Assembly (NCBI RefSeq): GCF_030247185.1
Contig: NC_080572.1
Span: forward strand, 130,825,567 to 130,889,566
Direction: 5' to 3'
Origin: Malaya genurostris
Lineage: Eukaryota > Arthropoda > Insecta > Diptera > Culicidae
Length of the DNA: 64,000 bases
Below, piece after piece: positions 31,801 to 41,657 of the stretch; position 1 is the stretch's first letter; each line of letters opens with the position of its first letter. Under the pieces are notes generated by a model. It did no database searches. It saw only the letters and a program-made list of their open reading frames with translations, and was not told where the DNA came from. The position numbers and the translations under genes were made by a program.

Positions 31801-32532
31801 TGTACTGTGTTTCAAGCAGAAATCTACGCGATTCTGTGTGGAGTACAATCGGCACTTCAGCAGAGGATCTGTGGTAAGCGAATTTATTTTTGTTCCGACA
31901 GTCAGGCAGCCTTAAAAGCACTCAGTTCGAATGACTCACGGTCGAATCTAGTGATCGCATGTCGAACTCAAATTGAAGACCTCAGCATTTCAAATGCTGT
32001 TTACTTCTTATGGGTACCCGGCCATTCTGGTATTACTGGAAATGAATGGGCTGATGAGTTGGCTAGAGCTGGTGCAACGAATGATTTCGTTGGTCCTGAA
32101 CCAGCTTTACCACTTTCAACTAGTTGGATAAAGCACAAGATTCGTTCTTGGGCTGTATCCAAACATGCCAGCTACTGGCGCAGCTTGCAAACTTGCGCTC
32201 AGACAAAAGCATTTCTACCAGATTTAAATCTGAAAATGTCAAAGTGTCTACTGCATTTCTCCAAGCATCATTGCAGTATTCTGGTCAGAGCTCTGACTGG
32301 ACATTGCAAACTCAATTATCACATGGCTACTATTCAACGTGCTGAGTATTATTCGTGTGATTTGTGTGAATGCGATTATGGTACTTCATATCATCTGATA
32401 TGTAACTGTCCCGCATTGACGCAGCTACGTATCCGGGTTTTTGGTTCTCCATACATGGTTGAGTCTGTGTATGCGGAGCTAAAATTGAAGGATATTCTCT
32501 CGTTTCTTACCCAATGTGGTAAGGAGCTATAG
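28888..32532 (+). CDS. LOA-like ORF2: APE endonuclease, reverse transcriptase, RNase H (intact, 1214 aa)
   Basis: Multidomain enzyme for target-primed reverse transcription. Start chosen at ATG 28888 (MVRVAQINLQHKRTA); the frame is open a little further upstream but has no ATG. Endonuclease, about residues 1-225: QEP (E35), IGSDINAHHIIWG (D144), LSDHKY (D221, H222). RT, about 430-760: PYKSPGKDGV, FRPISLSSF, VFLDIEGAFDN (D581), GCPQGGVLSPLLWN, YGFADDYHIL (D671, D672). RNase H, about 938-1065: CYTDGSLL (D943), FQAEIYAI (E978), CSDSQAALKAL (D1004), WVPGHSGITGNEWADELA (H1046, D1056), so all catalytic acids are present. A C-terminal zinc motif follows: C1157, C1160, H1169, C1174. No stop or frameshift. 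Length is normal for LOA/I-type ORF2. Confidence 0.93.
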   Translation: MVRVAQINLQHKRTATMNLSRLLQEGKASLALVQEPYFQKGNFYVGKLLNPVFVAFNKTGMTNPREMPRACILANSALDVSLISELTTRDICAVTVGMTTDGIDRKYVYCSAYLPHNQPSPSDDFKKVVSYCCKSDLPLVIGSDINAHHIIWGSTDINSRGSDMMEFVSSTNLHIVNAGNRPTFARSGRDEVLDVTLCSDRIAHELVNWLVSDELEPSLSDHKYIFFDHSNVKFDIITYRNPKSTNWDLYEEGLATRFYGYQPTIETPIDLENVVDETNSLIVAAYEEACPLRIVRATRGTPWWNAELARLRKLCRRAWNPLRRNGSEAFVLARRAYKNALRSSERSGWKSLCTNVSSLNEASRLNKLLSKSKDFNVSFLRTSDGEHLSDEGDVLHYLFNTHFPGCMDPSPTALPETFSGSYDSWALARSVVTIESVKWAVESFAPYKSPGKDGVFPVLLQKGYEHFKHVLKKILTFSLATGYIPRAWQEIIVKFIPKGGRDTYEEAKSFRPISLSSFLLKTVERIVDHYIRNVSLGLHPLHGMQHAYQRGKSTTTLLHDVVYNIEKAFSQKQSCLGVFLDIEGAFDNVSFNSILEAARGHGIPSSITNWIHAMLSNRLLCSSLRQAEIRKLSVCGCPQGGVLSPLLWNLVADGLLRKLNNLGFRTYGFADDYHILMTGISINTLFDLMQQALRSVEQWCCQVGLSVNPGKTSMVLFTHRRIITGARPLQFFGSEVTVVEQVKYVGVILDSKLNWSAHIDFRIKRACMAFGQCRRAFGKSWGLKPRYIHWIYTTIVRPILAYGCLVWWQKGEVATVQSKLNHLQRMVLMAMTGAFTTTPTAALEALLCIKPLHVFLKQEALSCAYRLKVTGLWNSNPLDYATSHTRLWSQMVTWDEYLLAPSDLTLTCSFPFKTFNVSYPFREEWLSGCLERQLDEHIVCYTDGSLLNGRAGAGVYCREMRLEQSHSLGRYCTVFQAEIYAILCGVQSALQQRICGKRIYFCSDSQAALKALSSNDSRSNLVIACRTQIEDLSISNAVYFLWVPGHSGITGNEWADELARAGATNDFVGPEPALPLSTSWIKHKIRSWAVSKHASYWRSLQTCAQTKAFLPDLNLKMSKCLLHFSKHHCSILVRALTGHCKLNYHMATIQRAEYYSCDLCECDYGTSYHLICNCPALTQLRIRVFGSPYMVESVYAELKLKDILSFLTQCGKEL

Positions 32533-33042
32533 TCAGAAGGGTTCATCGTTCTTCCTGGAGTGAATGAATCCCTTCTGTATTTACCTTAAATAGGGTTTAG
32601 CAGATTGTTTGGCATCTTTTAGGGGGTGCCGAATTTACTTCTGCTCGTACATACTGCGAATCGTTCTGCATTCTTCCGGGAGTGCAGAATGGTGTCGCTT
32701 TTGTAAGATCTTCAAATCCTCTCGGGGGTTGGAGGTTTTATTAACAGCGGACTGTTCGGGACCTCGTAGAGGTTCAGAATTTTCTTCTGCTTCCACTAAA
32801 TGTGATCCTCAGCAGATTGTTCGGCATCCCTTAGGGGTGCAGAATTTACTTCTGCTTTTATGTGTTTTTGTGTCGTCAATTTTTCCCATCCTCCTAGTCC
32901 AACCCTTACCATTTCCTTTCAATCCTTCCCTCTTATATATCGGGAAAATGATGCTAAAAACAAATTGATGGCAAGGCACAAATCTCCAAATATCAAGGGG
33001 AACGTGCCATTTGAGCCAATTTGTTCTGATTCCTGATTCCTG
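32533..33042 (+). other. 3' UTR of LOA-like element with repeated hairpins
   Basis: Several similar stem-loops follow the stop codon: tttggcatcttttaggggg (about 32609), ttctgcattcttccgggagt then gcagaa (about 32668), and ttcggcatcccttaggggtg then cagaa (about 32829). The first and third are embedded in a repeated context (agcagattgtt before, gaatttacttctgct after). The element ends in tandem ctgattc-like units. These could be recognition structures for the element's RT; that role is inference. Confidence 0.7.
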
Positions 33043-33918
33043 AAGTTTGTGTGTTCGTGCACAGCCCCGCCAAACAGGGACTGCGTATTCAATTGCGGGG
33101 TAGATGATTTGTTTATAGATAGCCATCTGATTCTTCAGGCACAGTTTAGATGTTTTACAAATCAGCGGATACAAATACCTAATGAGTATGCTGCATTTTT
33201 GAACGATTTTGTCAACATGTACCCTGAATATCAAATGCCTGTCGAAGGTGAGTCCTAGATACATAACTTCGTCGGACCATTGGATGACCTCATCACCGAA
33301 TCGTATTCGGCATTCGTCTGATGGAACAAGCTTTGGAGATCTTAAATGTGGAAACAACATAGCCTGAGTTTTTGCTGCACTGATCACAATTTTCCCGCTT
33401 GTAAAATATTCAGTTAGAGCGTCCAGTCCTGTCTGTAGTTTATTCTTCAGAGCATTAGTGACACGACCTTTGTAAAGAATGGCAGTATCATCAGCAAATT
33501 GTGACCGAACACCACCACCCGGAAGAGGTGGGATGTCTGATGTAAAAATGTTGTATAGGATGCGACCTAGGATACTTCCTTGGGGTACACCAGCAGGAAT
33601 AGTAAATCTTTCTGAAAGTGCATTATTCAGAGAAACCTGGAATGCTGGAAATTATACCGATACAAATTAAACACCAGGTCATCGTGCCACACATTATCGA
33701 ATGCTTTTTCAATGTCAAATATTGACATTGCAGTCGTTTTTTACACTGATTGGTTTTGCTGGATGACGTTGTTAACCCTTGTGAGTTGGTGGATGGTGGA
33801 TCTTCCTTTCCGGAACCCAAACTGTTCTTCCAGTAATATATCCTGTTCATCTGCCAAAGAAAGAATTCGCCTTTGTATTGACTTTTCAAACAGCTTGGAT
33901 AGGGCAGAGAGTAAGCTG
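33043..33918. repeat. 876-bp direct duplication flanking the LOA-like element (right copy)
   Basis: Right copy of the segment at 27480-28355. Reading leftward, the element 4 sequence continues uninterrupted from 34285 through this copy to 33043, where the LOA-like 3' tail begins. The left copy continues on its own to the 3' end of element 4. Together they reconstruct one continuous element, which is what a target-site duplication of 876 bp would give. Confidence 0.9.
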
Positions 33919-34285
33919 ATGGGCCGATAGCTCTTGGAAAAGGAAGGATCTTTCCCCGGTTTTAAAACTAGGATAACTTTAGCTAACTTCCACTTTGAAG
34001 GGAAGTAACCAAGCTCCCAGCATCTGTTTAAAATTTTAGCTATGAAGACAAATGAGCGAATACTCAAATGTTTCAGCTCAATGTTGAATGTCTTGTCGAA
34101 ACCGGGGGCCTTCATATTTTTGGATTTTTTCACAATAGCCATCAGCTCATTCGCAGTGACTCTACTTTTCTCAGGAACCAAGCTGTCGGATTGGTCAACC
34201 TCAGCTACGCTATCAGCAACGGCTCTTTCATGTGGACTAACAATGTTGAGTCCTAAATTGTGAGAACACACAAACTGCTGGCCTG
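33043..34285 (-). pseudogene. Element 4 ORF2, RT part between mariner and LOA-like element
   Basis: Minus-strand RT: VCSHNLGLNIVSPHE, KNMKAPGFDKTFNIELK, KPGKDPSFSKSYRPISLLS, EEQFGFRKGRSTIHQL, then a frame change near 33745, a small deletion near 33648 and the catalytic QFADDTAIL (about 33502-33475). The frame is cut at 33043 by the LOA-like element, and its N-terminal side at 34285 by the mariner. Element 5 (plus strand, 48.3-50.3 kb) is the closest relative in the window. Confidence 0.85.
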
Positions 34286-35577
34286 AAGACTGTCCCAGAA
34301 AGTATGGACGCACTTTGATTTCGCTGTAAATAGTTCACAAGTGTTAGATATTCAAATTTTATTCGATATACTGATAATATTATACTACAACAACAGAATA
34401 TTATTCTCAACATTTGCTACTTAGCCATTGCAGACTAGCTGGCGCACCTTCTTGCGAACACTCCTCATTAAATTCCGTACAGACATCTTGGCGACAAGTT
34501 TGGACACTTTTTTCCAATCTTTTTTGAACTGTTGAATGGTTTCGAATGCCGAGACATGTTTCCTAAGATGTGCCTTCGTTAATGCCCAAAATTCCTCAAT
34601 TGGTCGAAGTTTTGGGCAATTTGGTGGATTAATATCTTTTGGGACGAAAGTGACGATTTTGATAGTATACCATTCTACCGTTGATTTGGAGTAGTGGCAA
34701 AAGGCAAGATCTTGCCAGAAGAAAACAGGATTCTTGTGGCTTCGAATCATGGGTAGAAGTCGTTTTTGTAAACATTTATTTATGTATATTTCGCTGTTCA
34801 TTAAAGCAGTGGTGATAGAGAGTTTCGAAATCTTACCGCAGCTACAAATTGCTTGCCAGACCATAGCTTTCCTACTAAATTTTTCGACTTCACTCGATGG
34901 CTCCGACTGGTTTAACCCTTACCCTTCTCGCACCGTATAATATTGTGCTCCCGACAAGGATTTGTAATCGAGTTTCACGTAGGTTTCGTCGTCCATGATT
35001 ATGCAGTTCAAATTTCCAGCAAGATTCGTATTGTTCCGCTTTCAAACCCTCGGCCTGATCGATGCTTCTTGTTTCGGACTACGTTTTGGTTGTTTTTGCT
35101 TCTTATAGGTTCGAAGATTCAAACGTTCTTTAGAACGACGAACATTTTACTTCAAAGTGCCCATTTTTTTGGCCACAACTCGAACTGAAACCTCCTTCTT
35201 TTTCTCGAACGCCTTCAGTATTCGTTTATTCAACTGAGGGTTAGCAGGACCTTTTTTTTACCCGTTTTCGGTTTATCCTCAAAGGTTTTACCCTCACCAA
35301 ACTTCCTGATTGCATTTCGCACGGCTTTTTCACTTACTTCGTCCATTTTTGCTATCTTTCTCAATGACAGTCCGTGTTGTGTGCACCGTTTATACACAAT
35401 TTTTCGACGTAGTTCCGCTGAAAGTATACGCATTTCGAAAAAACTAATGATAACGAATAAACAAATGGTTAGAGAAGAGTGTAAACAACATAACGCAGCC
35501 ATAAAAGTTGACAGATTCTGAACCATTACGAAATGGCAGCGGTTTTTGGTTGCGTCCATACTTTCTGGAACAGTCTT
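34286..35577 (-). mobile_element. ITmD37E-type mariner (1292 bp) with terminal inverted repeats
   Basis: The left end aagactgtcccagaaagtat (then ggacgca) mirrors the right end tgcgtccatactttctggaa (then cagtctt), giving ~27-bp TIRs with one or two mismatches. The TA target is intact at 35578-35579 and mutated to TG at 34284-34285. Removing the insert joins aaatgcgcta to ggccagcag, as in uninterrupted element 5 (about 49312-49330). It carries one decayed transposase gene. Confidence 0.92.
34421..35433 (-). pseudogene. DD37E mariner transposase, frameshifted
   Basis: Cut-and-paste transposase relic. ATG at 35431-35433 starts MRILSAELRRKIVYKRC, followed by a helix-turn-helix-like segment (LSLRKIAKMDEVSEKAVRNA). 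A T run near 35263 shifts the frame, and stops interrupt 35230-34930. Catalytic residues: first D in IMDDETYVKLD (about 35000), second D in FWQDLAFCHYS, then E in CPKLRPIEEFW exactly 37 residues later, the spacing of the ITmD37E group. The C-terminus ends at 34421. The apparent fusion of the N-terminus to upstream element 4 residues (KPKPIPPL) is read-through across the insertion point. Inactive. Confidence 0.88.
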
Positions 35578-36782
35578 TAGCGCATTTGCCTTCTCTACTG
35601 GTGTGATTAAAGGTATTCCTTCAGCTGCGTCCTGGGGTGACATCAAAGGGGGAATAGGCTTCGGTTTTTTCTTAAGCACCTTCGTTAAGGACTAGAAGGG
35701 CTTTGAATGTGGGAGAATTTCTCGAAGCTTTTGCTTGAAGTCCCTGCTTCGAAGCTCAGTTATCCTTTCCTGGATTATCCTAGTTAAGTTGTTATAAGAA
35801 GTCTTCTTATCTAGTATGCCAGTTCGTTGATACTGCCTCCGGTAGATATTTCGAAGTCGGATGAGTAATTTGGTGACACTGTCAATTTGAAGAGATAAAC
35901 TCGGCATATGTTGTACTGAAACAGTCCTATCATAAGCGACTGTGATTGAATGCTGGAAGGGAGATAAGGCCACATCGATTTTCATCGGTGAATCTAGTGG
36001 TAAATCGATATTAATATGTTGGTCATAGATTGGCTGAAATTGGACCCAGTCGGTGCGGTAATAGTTCCTCCGAGGTTGAATAGGCACTGTTTCTGGTGAA
36101 GATCCCAACGTCAATATTACTGTAAAGTGGTCGGAAGAGAGCTCGTTGAGGACAAGAGTGCAGTCCAGGAGAGCTGTCTATGGCGATGTTGCTGATGAAT
36201 ATATCCAAAATGGAATGAACTCCCGATCTGGAAAGTCGCGTTGGTTGATCTGGAGCGAGGATGTTATATTGTCCAGCTTCGTAATCTTCGGAAAGTACGA
36301 ATCCATTTCGACTCTGTTTTTTTGTTTCCCCACAGCTCATGTCGTGCGTTCAGGTCCCTAGCAATGAAGAATTTGTTCTGTCGTCGAGTGAGCATAGCCA
36401 GATCTCATTTCAATGATGCACACGTACCATCTCGAAGATTGGTTTGTTTGGGGCAGTACGCTGCACTGATGATGATGGGTCCCATCGTCGTTGTAATCTG
36501 AATTCCGATGGCTTCTATAAGTTCCAATTTAAAGGCTGACAGAAGCCTGAGCTGAATGGATCGTTTAATGGCACTGACAGCTCACCCTCCTCTGGTAGTA
36601 GCCCTGTCGAGCATGTGAATCCTGTAATTGGAAATAAAATAGAAATTCCAGGTTTCAGATAAGTTTCAGTTAAATTGCAATATCGGCATTCTTCTCTTCT
36701 GAAGAAAGTCGGATAATTATGCAGTTTTGCTCCTGAGTGAGCAAGCATTCCAATTTACTATAACCAACTCATTATATTGCAT
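35578..36782 (-). pseudogene. Element 4 ORF2 N-terminal endonuclease and linker, broken
   Basis: ATG at 36780-36782 opens ORF2 with VNWNACSLRSK. Frameshifts follow at once (about 36725). Further pieces are the LAPDQPTRLSRSGVHSILDI segment (about 36260-36200) and the linker PRRNYYRTDWVQFQ and RLRNIYRRQYQRTG (36090-35815), ending with KPKPIPPL before the mariner. At least three frame changes, so no functional endonuclease. Confidence 0.8.
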
Positions 36783-37912
36783 ATTCGATGATGAATTTGC
36801 CTAAGGCGTTGATTTGATCTAACCGCGTTCTGCAGTTTCGTAGTTTTGTTGTCATTGTTTCAAAAATGACGATCAATTGTTCAACAGAGAATAAGTCACC
36901 AGAGTCATCCTTTGCTTGTGGTTGATTATTGCTCCACCCAGGAGGGATTTTGGAGAAAGAATCTTTTTGTGATCTAGTGGCTGAATTGTTTTAATTGCTG
37001 TGAGGAAGTGGTCCCTCTTCGGTGGGAGCCGTGGGAAATTAATTTCGTCTTTCTGTGGAACATTCTTGTGCGTTGATTGTTTACGGGACGCCTGTTGTCG
37101 AATTTTTGTGAACTCAGCACGTTAGGGACACGATTTGTTAGTAGATAGATGGTCGCCATCACAGTTCACGCATTTTACAGCAATGACATCTAGTAGGCAA
37201 TCGTTGGTATTGTGTGATTCGGCACATTTCCCGCACCGACTTTTCATGTGGCAATTCCTCGCTCCATGGCCGTAGTTCAAACAGTTCGTGCACTGTGGGA
37301 CATCCCGATGTACTGGTTTATACTTTTGGCATTCGATGATTATATGGAATAAAGATTTTATCGTTTTCAGTTGACTCGTGGAGATTGAGCCCTTCTCCAG
37401 ATGAACCAGGTACAGTTGATCTCGACACTTTTTGTCCGTGTTGTGTCGTTTCATTTTAAACACCATCACAGGCTTTAGTCCAGCCTCCGACAGTGCCTGC
37501 TTTAGTTCGGCTTTTATCATGGCGGGTAGTCCTCGAAGTACAACCTTCATAGGTTTGTTGGCGGCAATATCGTGTGTGAAGTATTCCGCTTTTGTCTGCT
37601 TCAGGTACAATTCCACTGCTTTGTAGTGGTTCAAAGCTGGAACAGTTATTTTGTAGCCTTCAGTACATAAACGGATTGTTGCCTGTAGTCCTTTGCTGAT
37701 CAGTGTGTTGAAATCCGGGCGTAGAGTTGATGGGAAGCCCTTCATGTACAAAGGCGGAATTTTTCCTTTTTCTGCAGTTCCTCTTCGATATCAACTGGCA
37801 GTTCAGCGTATTGGTTGATACTCAGCAAACGGTCGTTTACCTATACATCACTTGGCTTCAGACGCTTAGCATCCTTTGGATCCTTCTCGGATCTATGGCC
37901 CGTTTTACCCAT
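36783..37912 (-). pseudogene. Element 4 ORF1 (gag-like) with three CCHC knuckles, broken
   Basis: ATG at 37910-37912 (MGKTGHRSEKDPKDAKRLKP). A TAG interrupts about 24 codons in, and a frame change lies near 37755. From 37751 to 37122 the frame is open for 209 codons: LQATIRLCTEGYKI, EYFTHDIAANKPMKVVLRGL, DQLYLVHLEKGS, then knuckles CTNCLNYGHGARNC, CGKCAESHNTNDC and CVNCDGDHLSTNKSC. The C-terminal tail (37120-36790) is shifted. This is the best-preserved gag of the element 2-5 group and a reference for the deletions in elements 2 and 3. Confidence 0.85.
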
Positions 37913-38030
37913 AGCTTGGGTAGGTAGACAGCTGCGAATAAAAGATAAAACAAAATCGAAATTAGTCGTAGTAGGTTATTCGTCTATCCACATCGAGTGT
38001 TAGATGTCGAATACGCTATTTCTCACATCA

Positions 38031-38927
38031 CATTTCATTTTATATCTGCAACTGGCAGCGGTGTAAGGACAGCCCCTTTGCCAAAATTCCTTTTCCTGTT
38101 CGTAGAAGGGAAACAGAGAGACGACAGGTCCTCGATTTTACTCTCGTGTATGTCTTGTTTCGGGAACAGTTGCTCAGCAAATGTTCGAGCCCCGACCTGG
38201 AAGGATTCGTAGTGTCAGTAGAATCGTAGCACCAGCCATGCAATGGTTCTGTACACTCTGAATCGGCTGCGAAGTCGGTTGAAACAGAAGGTCAAATTTC
38301 ACTACAGGAATGTAATACCAAGGCTTTGCTTTGCTTTGCTCAGCAAATGGGAGGAGAAATGAACCACTCAACTTTAATATGGATTCTCTTGTATAGAAGC
38401 AGAAATCTCGCGTTCTGATTGGCTGGTGCTGTCATGGGTTAAATCAAACAGGTTTTTCAATAGTGTGCTACTGAAAAACTTAAATGTTGTTGCAATACAC
38501 GTTCACGTTGAACATTTTCGATTCTATTGGTTGTTAGATTATATAAATCCTTCTACAGATCACTGAGCTATGAGCTTTCAAAATACGAGAAAGGCAAACG
38601 CGTCTTATGAATTATCCTCTTTGATACTCGTTTATACCAAACATTTCAGAAAAGTTTTATTTTGAACTATTTGAGATTATGTCACACAACTGAAAATTTT
38701 ATCATAAAATTGTGCTCATATTTCCGATGGCATGTAGCAAGAAGTTTGGTCCCAAAACTGCAAAGTTTGAACATTGGATTCACTTTTAACGAGTGCAATG
38801 CTTTACTCCGCATTGACAACCATTAAAGACGGAAGTTTACCTTCTATCTTCTTGGTCACTGTTTTCCAATTGGGATCATCCATATTATCCGGATCAGCAT
38901 CATCATATCACGATATTTTTTCAAAGC

Positions 38928-38928
<1 letters not shown>
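38031..38928. repeat. T-family segment, dispersed repeat and M-family D fragment
   Basis: 38043-38180 is a T copy lacking the H2A relic (ggcagcggtgtaaggacagc, then tgtcttgtttcgggaacagt). 38201-38320 matches 14781-14895 (tcggttgaaacagaaggtca). A few gcttt units follow. 38407-38745 is an internal part of the M D segment (gcgttctgattggctgg through attttatcataaaattgtg), truncated before the M terminus. No gene seen. Confidence 0.65.

Positions 38929-39023
<95 letters not shown>
38929..39023. repeat. (TA)n microsatellite, ~95 bp
   Basis: Uninterrupted TA dinucleotide tract. It produces Ile/Tyr reading frames that are artefacts. Confidence 0.95.
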
Positions 39024-39025
<2 letters not shown>

Positions 39026-39304
39026 ATCGCGCAATCGACCCTACGTTTTGTGTTTTCTCCTATCGATTCACCGATCCACTTCAGCGGAATAAGGATATTT
39101 CATATATCGATACGATGTTCACCGCTTGACGGCCAAAAAACTAATAAACTTTATTCCATTCGAACATAATTAATTTACCTACTAAGCATCTAACTCGAGT
39201 AACAGTGTATGTGCGGAACAGCTGAAAATGGAATACAATGTTTATGGCAACTTATCGTTTTACTGGTATTACTACAGAAACATCTCGATTTACTATCAAA
39301 TTCA

Positions 39305-39814
<510 letters not shown>

Positions 39815-39815
39815 G

Positions 39816-40568
39816 CACAGGGTCCGCCATTTAACTTTTTTTTTTCAAAGATTTCATTCAAATGGCTGCATCGGCTGGTCTTGCAGTACGTCATACGGTC
39901 GGTCGAGTTTTTTAGTACATTTTCGATTGTATGCAGCTTTCTTTCAGCTATGGCTGCACGAATGTTGTCCTTCAAGGCTTGAATTGTGTCTGGCTTGTCC
40001 ATATAATAATATAACACTTATCTTTGACAAACCCCCAAAGATAATAGTCTAACGGCGTCAAATCACAGCTCCGAGGCGGTCAAACGACATCCGAATTCCG
40101 ACTGATAATTCGATCTTCGAAGACTGTGTGCAGAAGATCGATCGTAGCGTTGGCTGTGTGGCACGGAGCGCCGTCTTGTTGAAACCAAATGGTGTCCAAG
40201 TCTTCCTCTTCAAGTAACGGGAAGAACCAATCGCTAATCATGGCGCGGTATCGCTCGCCATTGACCGTGGCGGCGGCTCCTGCCTCATTTTCGAAGAAAA
40301 ATTGCCCAATGTTGCCGTCAGACCAAATTCCGCACCAAACTGTCACTCTCTGAGGATGCATCGGATTTTCCACATGATAACGTGCGGGTTTTTCGTCCTC
40401 CAGATGTGACAATTTTGCTTATTAACATACCCGCCGAGATGAAAATGTGCCTCATCCGAGCAGATGTTTTTTGGCAAAAATCGGCGTCTTCATCAAGCTG
40501 ATCGCAAGCCCGGTTTCAAAGTAAAACTGCACTATTTTCACGCGTTTCTCAAGCGAATACACAACCAT
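39816..40568 (-). pseudogene. DD41D mariner-like transposase, internally deleted
   Basis: Tc1/mariner superfamily transposase relic on the minus strand. ATG at 40566-40568 starts MVVYSLEKRVKIVQFYFETG. The sequence then jumps, with most of the DNA-binding domain missing, to SDEAHFHLGGYVNKQN (first catalytic D, about 40460). HPQRVTVWCGIWSDG and FQQDGAPCHTA (second D, about 40165) follow. A TGA at about 40081-40083 replaces the usual Trp before PPRSCDLTPLDYYLWG (third D). The spacing between the second and third D is 41 residues, as in rosa-type elements. A frame change then leads to the C-terminus (DKPDTIQALKDNIRAAIAE). The outer end gggtccgccatttaac looks like a terminal repeat; the opposite end is not found. 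Confidence 0.85.
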
Positions 40569-40611
40569 TTTAGTTCAGTGGAAGGATCAAACTAAGTTTC
40601 TGTCAAATCAG

Positions 40612-41657
40612 AAGTGATATTAAAGTTACCGATGTCGAAATAATCGCTAGTTCAAAAAAAGTATATGGACGAATTTGAGACGTCAGCCATCCTGTTACCA
40701 ATTATCGAACCGCTGACATCGGATGCATGGTTGCATCAGACAAGAACCATGATTGCATCAGCCGAAACCACCACGCTGCATCGACGACTTCAACATGTTC
40801 GGACGTAATAACCGCTGATACAACAGTTAAGGGCTAGGTAGTTAGGTCTCACGAATATCGAGGCAACACAGGGTTGTCAGTTCGATTTGAGAAGTAAGAC
40901 AATTTAATTCTAAAAATTAAGTTTAACAAATGATATGTGATTGTTTTTAAAAACATCTTAATACATTAAAGTGCTTAAGTGGCGCAGCCGTACGGCTTGT
41001 TCTACGATTTAGTGAAGAAACTATAACTAGTGAAATGAAAATTTACTGTGAGAACAAAAACCCGACACGTGAAAATTTTGTTTTAAATTCAAACTAACAA
41101 ACTACTGATCAACACGTAACGTTGGCTGACTGGCTAAGAAGTTACATCGAGAATCATCACACGCCATCCCTCATCTCGTAGGCGATTCGTGTAATCCAAT
41201 TAGAAGATTTCAACATAAAAGCAGTGGATTTTAATTCTTCAAGAATATGCACCTTACGACAAAAGCAGGAGCAAATGCTCAGTAAACCATATTTTGAATA
41301 TGCTCAAACCGCTCAACCAAGTGATTTAGAGGATGCCTATGCATTCTTGTGTAGGTTCCAGGATACAGAGAAAACTAAAATACAGAACCAAGTAGCGTTC
41401 GAGCAACAACTTCATTCCAACAAAAAATTTAAGTGTTTTAATAAATCATACAACACTTGGAAGCACAATCTTCAACTCGACATAAAGGCTCATCTGACAG
41501 GCAAAACACGACAACAATGGAAATAGATCCATCGTTGCGTTCTAACAGAATTTACAATTACGATGACGAGCAGGAAGATTACGAATTAGTTGAAATTAGC
41601 TGAAGAATCAAGTGTAAACTTTCAAACTCTCTTTCTTCACAACACGCTGACTTGAAT
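40612..41657 (+). mobile_element. Ty3/gypsy-like LTR element relic (possible LTR, PBS, gag part)
   Basis: Proposed from order rather than strong homology: a possible LTR (about 40612-40975), then tggcgcagccg at 40980-40990, which could be a tRNA primer-binding site of the type used by 17.6/297-like elements. A 101-codon frame follows at 41224-41526 (KPYFEYAQTAQPSDLEDAYA), and a shifted gag-like tail contains MEIDPSLRSNRIYNY (about 41518-41565), a motif seen near gag C-termini of gypsy elements. The relic is interrupted at 41658 by a MITE. No protease, RT or integrase is visible. Sequence at 46907-47238 is its presumed continuation but shows no recognisable protein. Confidence 0.5.

Larger units (their letters stand above)
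28356..33042 (+). mobile_element. LOA-like non-LTR retrotransposon with intact ORF2
   Basis: A 4687-bp plus-strand insertion into element 4. It has a 532-bp leader (28356-28887), one long ORF (28888-32532) and a 510-bp 3' UTR ending in a short tandem tail (ctgattc-type units, 33026-33042) rather than poly(A). An ORF with endonuclease, RT and RNase H domains points to the LOA or I groups; LOA is my preferred call. The ORF is undamaged and the flanking duplication is almost identical, so the insertion is young. No ORF1 is present upstream, so the element is either 5'-truncated or of a single-ORF type. Confidence 0.85.
27240..38030 (-). mobile_element. Element 4: Jockey-type non-LTR retrotransposon, broken by two insertions
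   Basis: A single minus-strand element whose parts lie at 35578-38030 (5' leader, ORF1, endonuclease), 33043-34285 (RT core) and 27240-28355 (RT end, 3' UTR). It is interrupted by a DD37E mariner (34286-35577) and by a LOA-like element (28356-33042). The 876 bases 27480-28355 are repeated at 33043-33918. The 5' end is approximate: sequence upstream of about 38030 belongs to the T repeat. The 3' end near 27240 is AT-rich and I could not identify its TSD. Both ORFs carry frameshifts. Confidence 0.85.

Noticed and set aside
35230..35679. 149-codon ORF joining KPKPIPPL residues to a mariner N-terminus
   Set aside because: It is read-through from element 4 into the inserted mariner; the transposase starts at ATG 35433.
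41224..41526. 101-codon ORF considered as a host gene
   Set aside because: It lacks an ATG at its start and is followed by a gypsy-gag-like tail in a shifted frame; a retroelement relic fits better.
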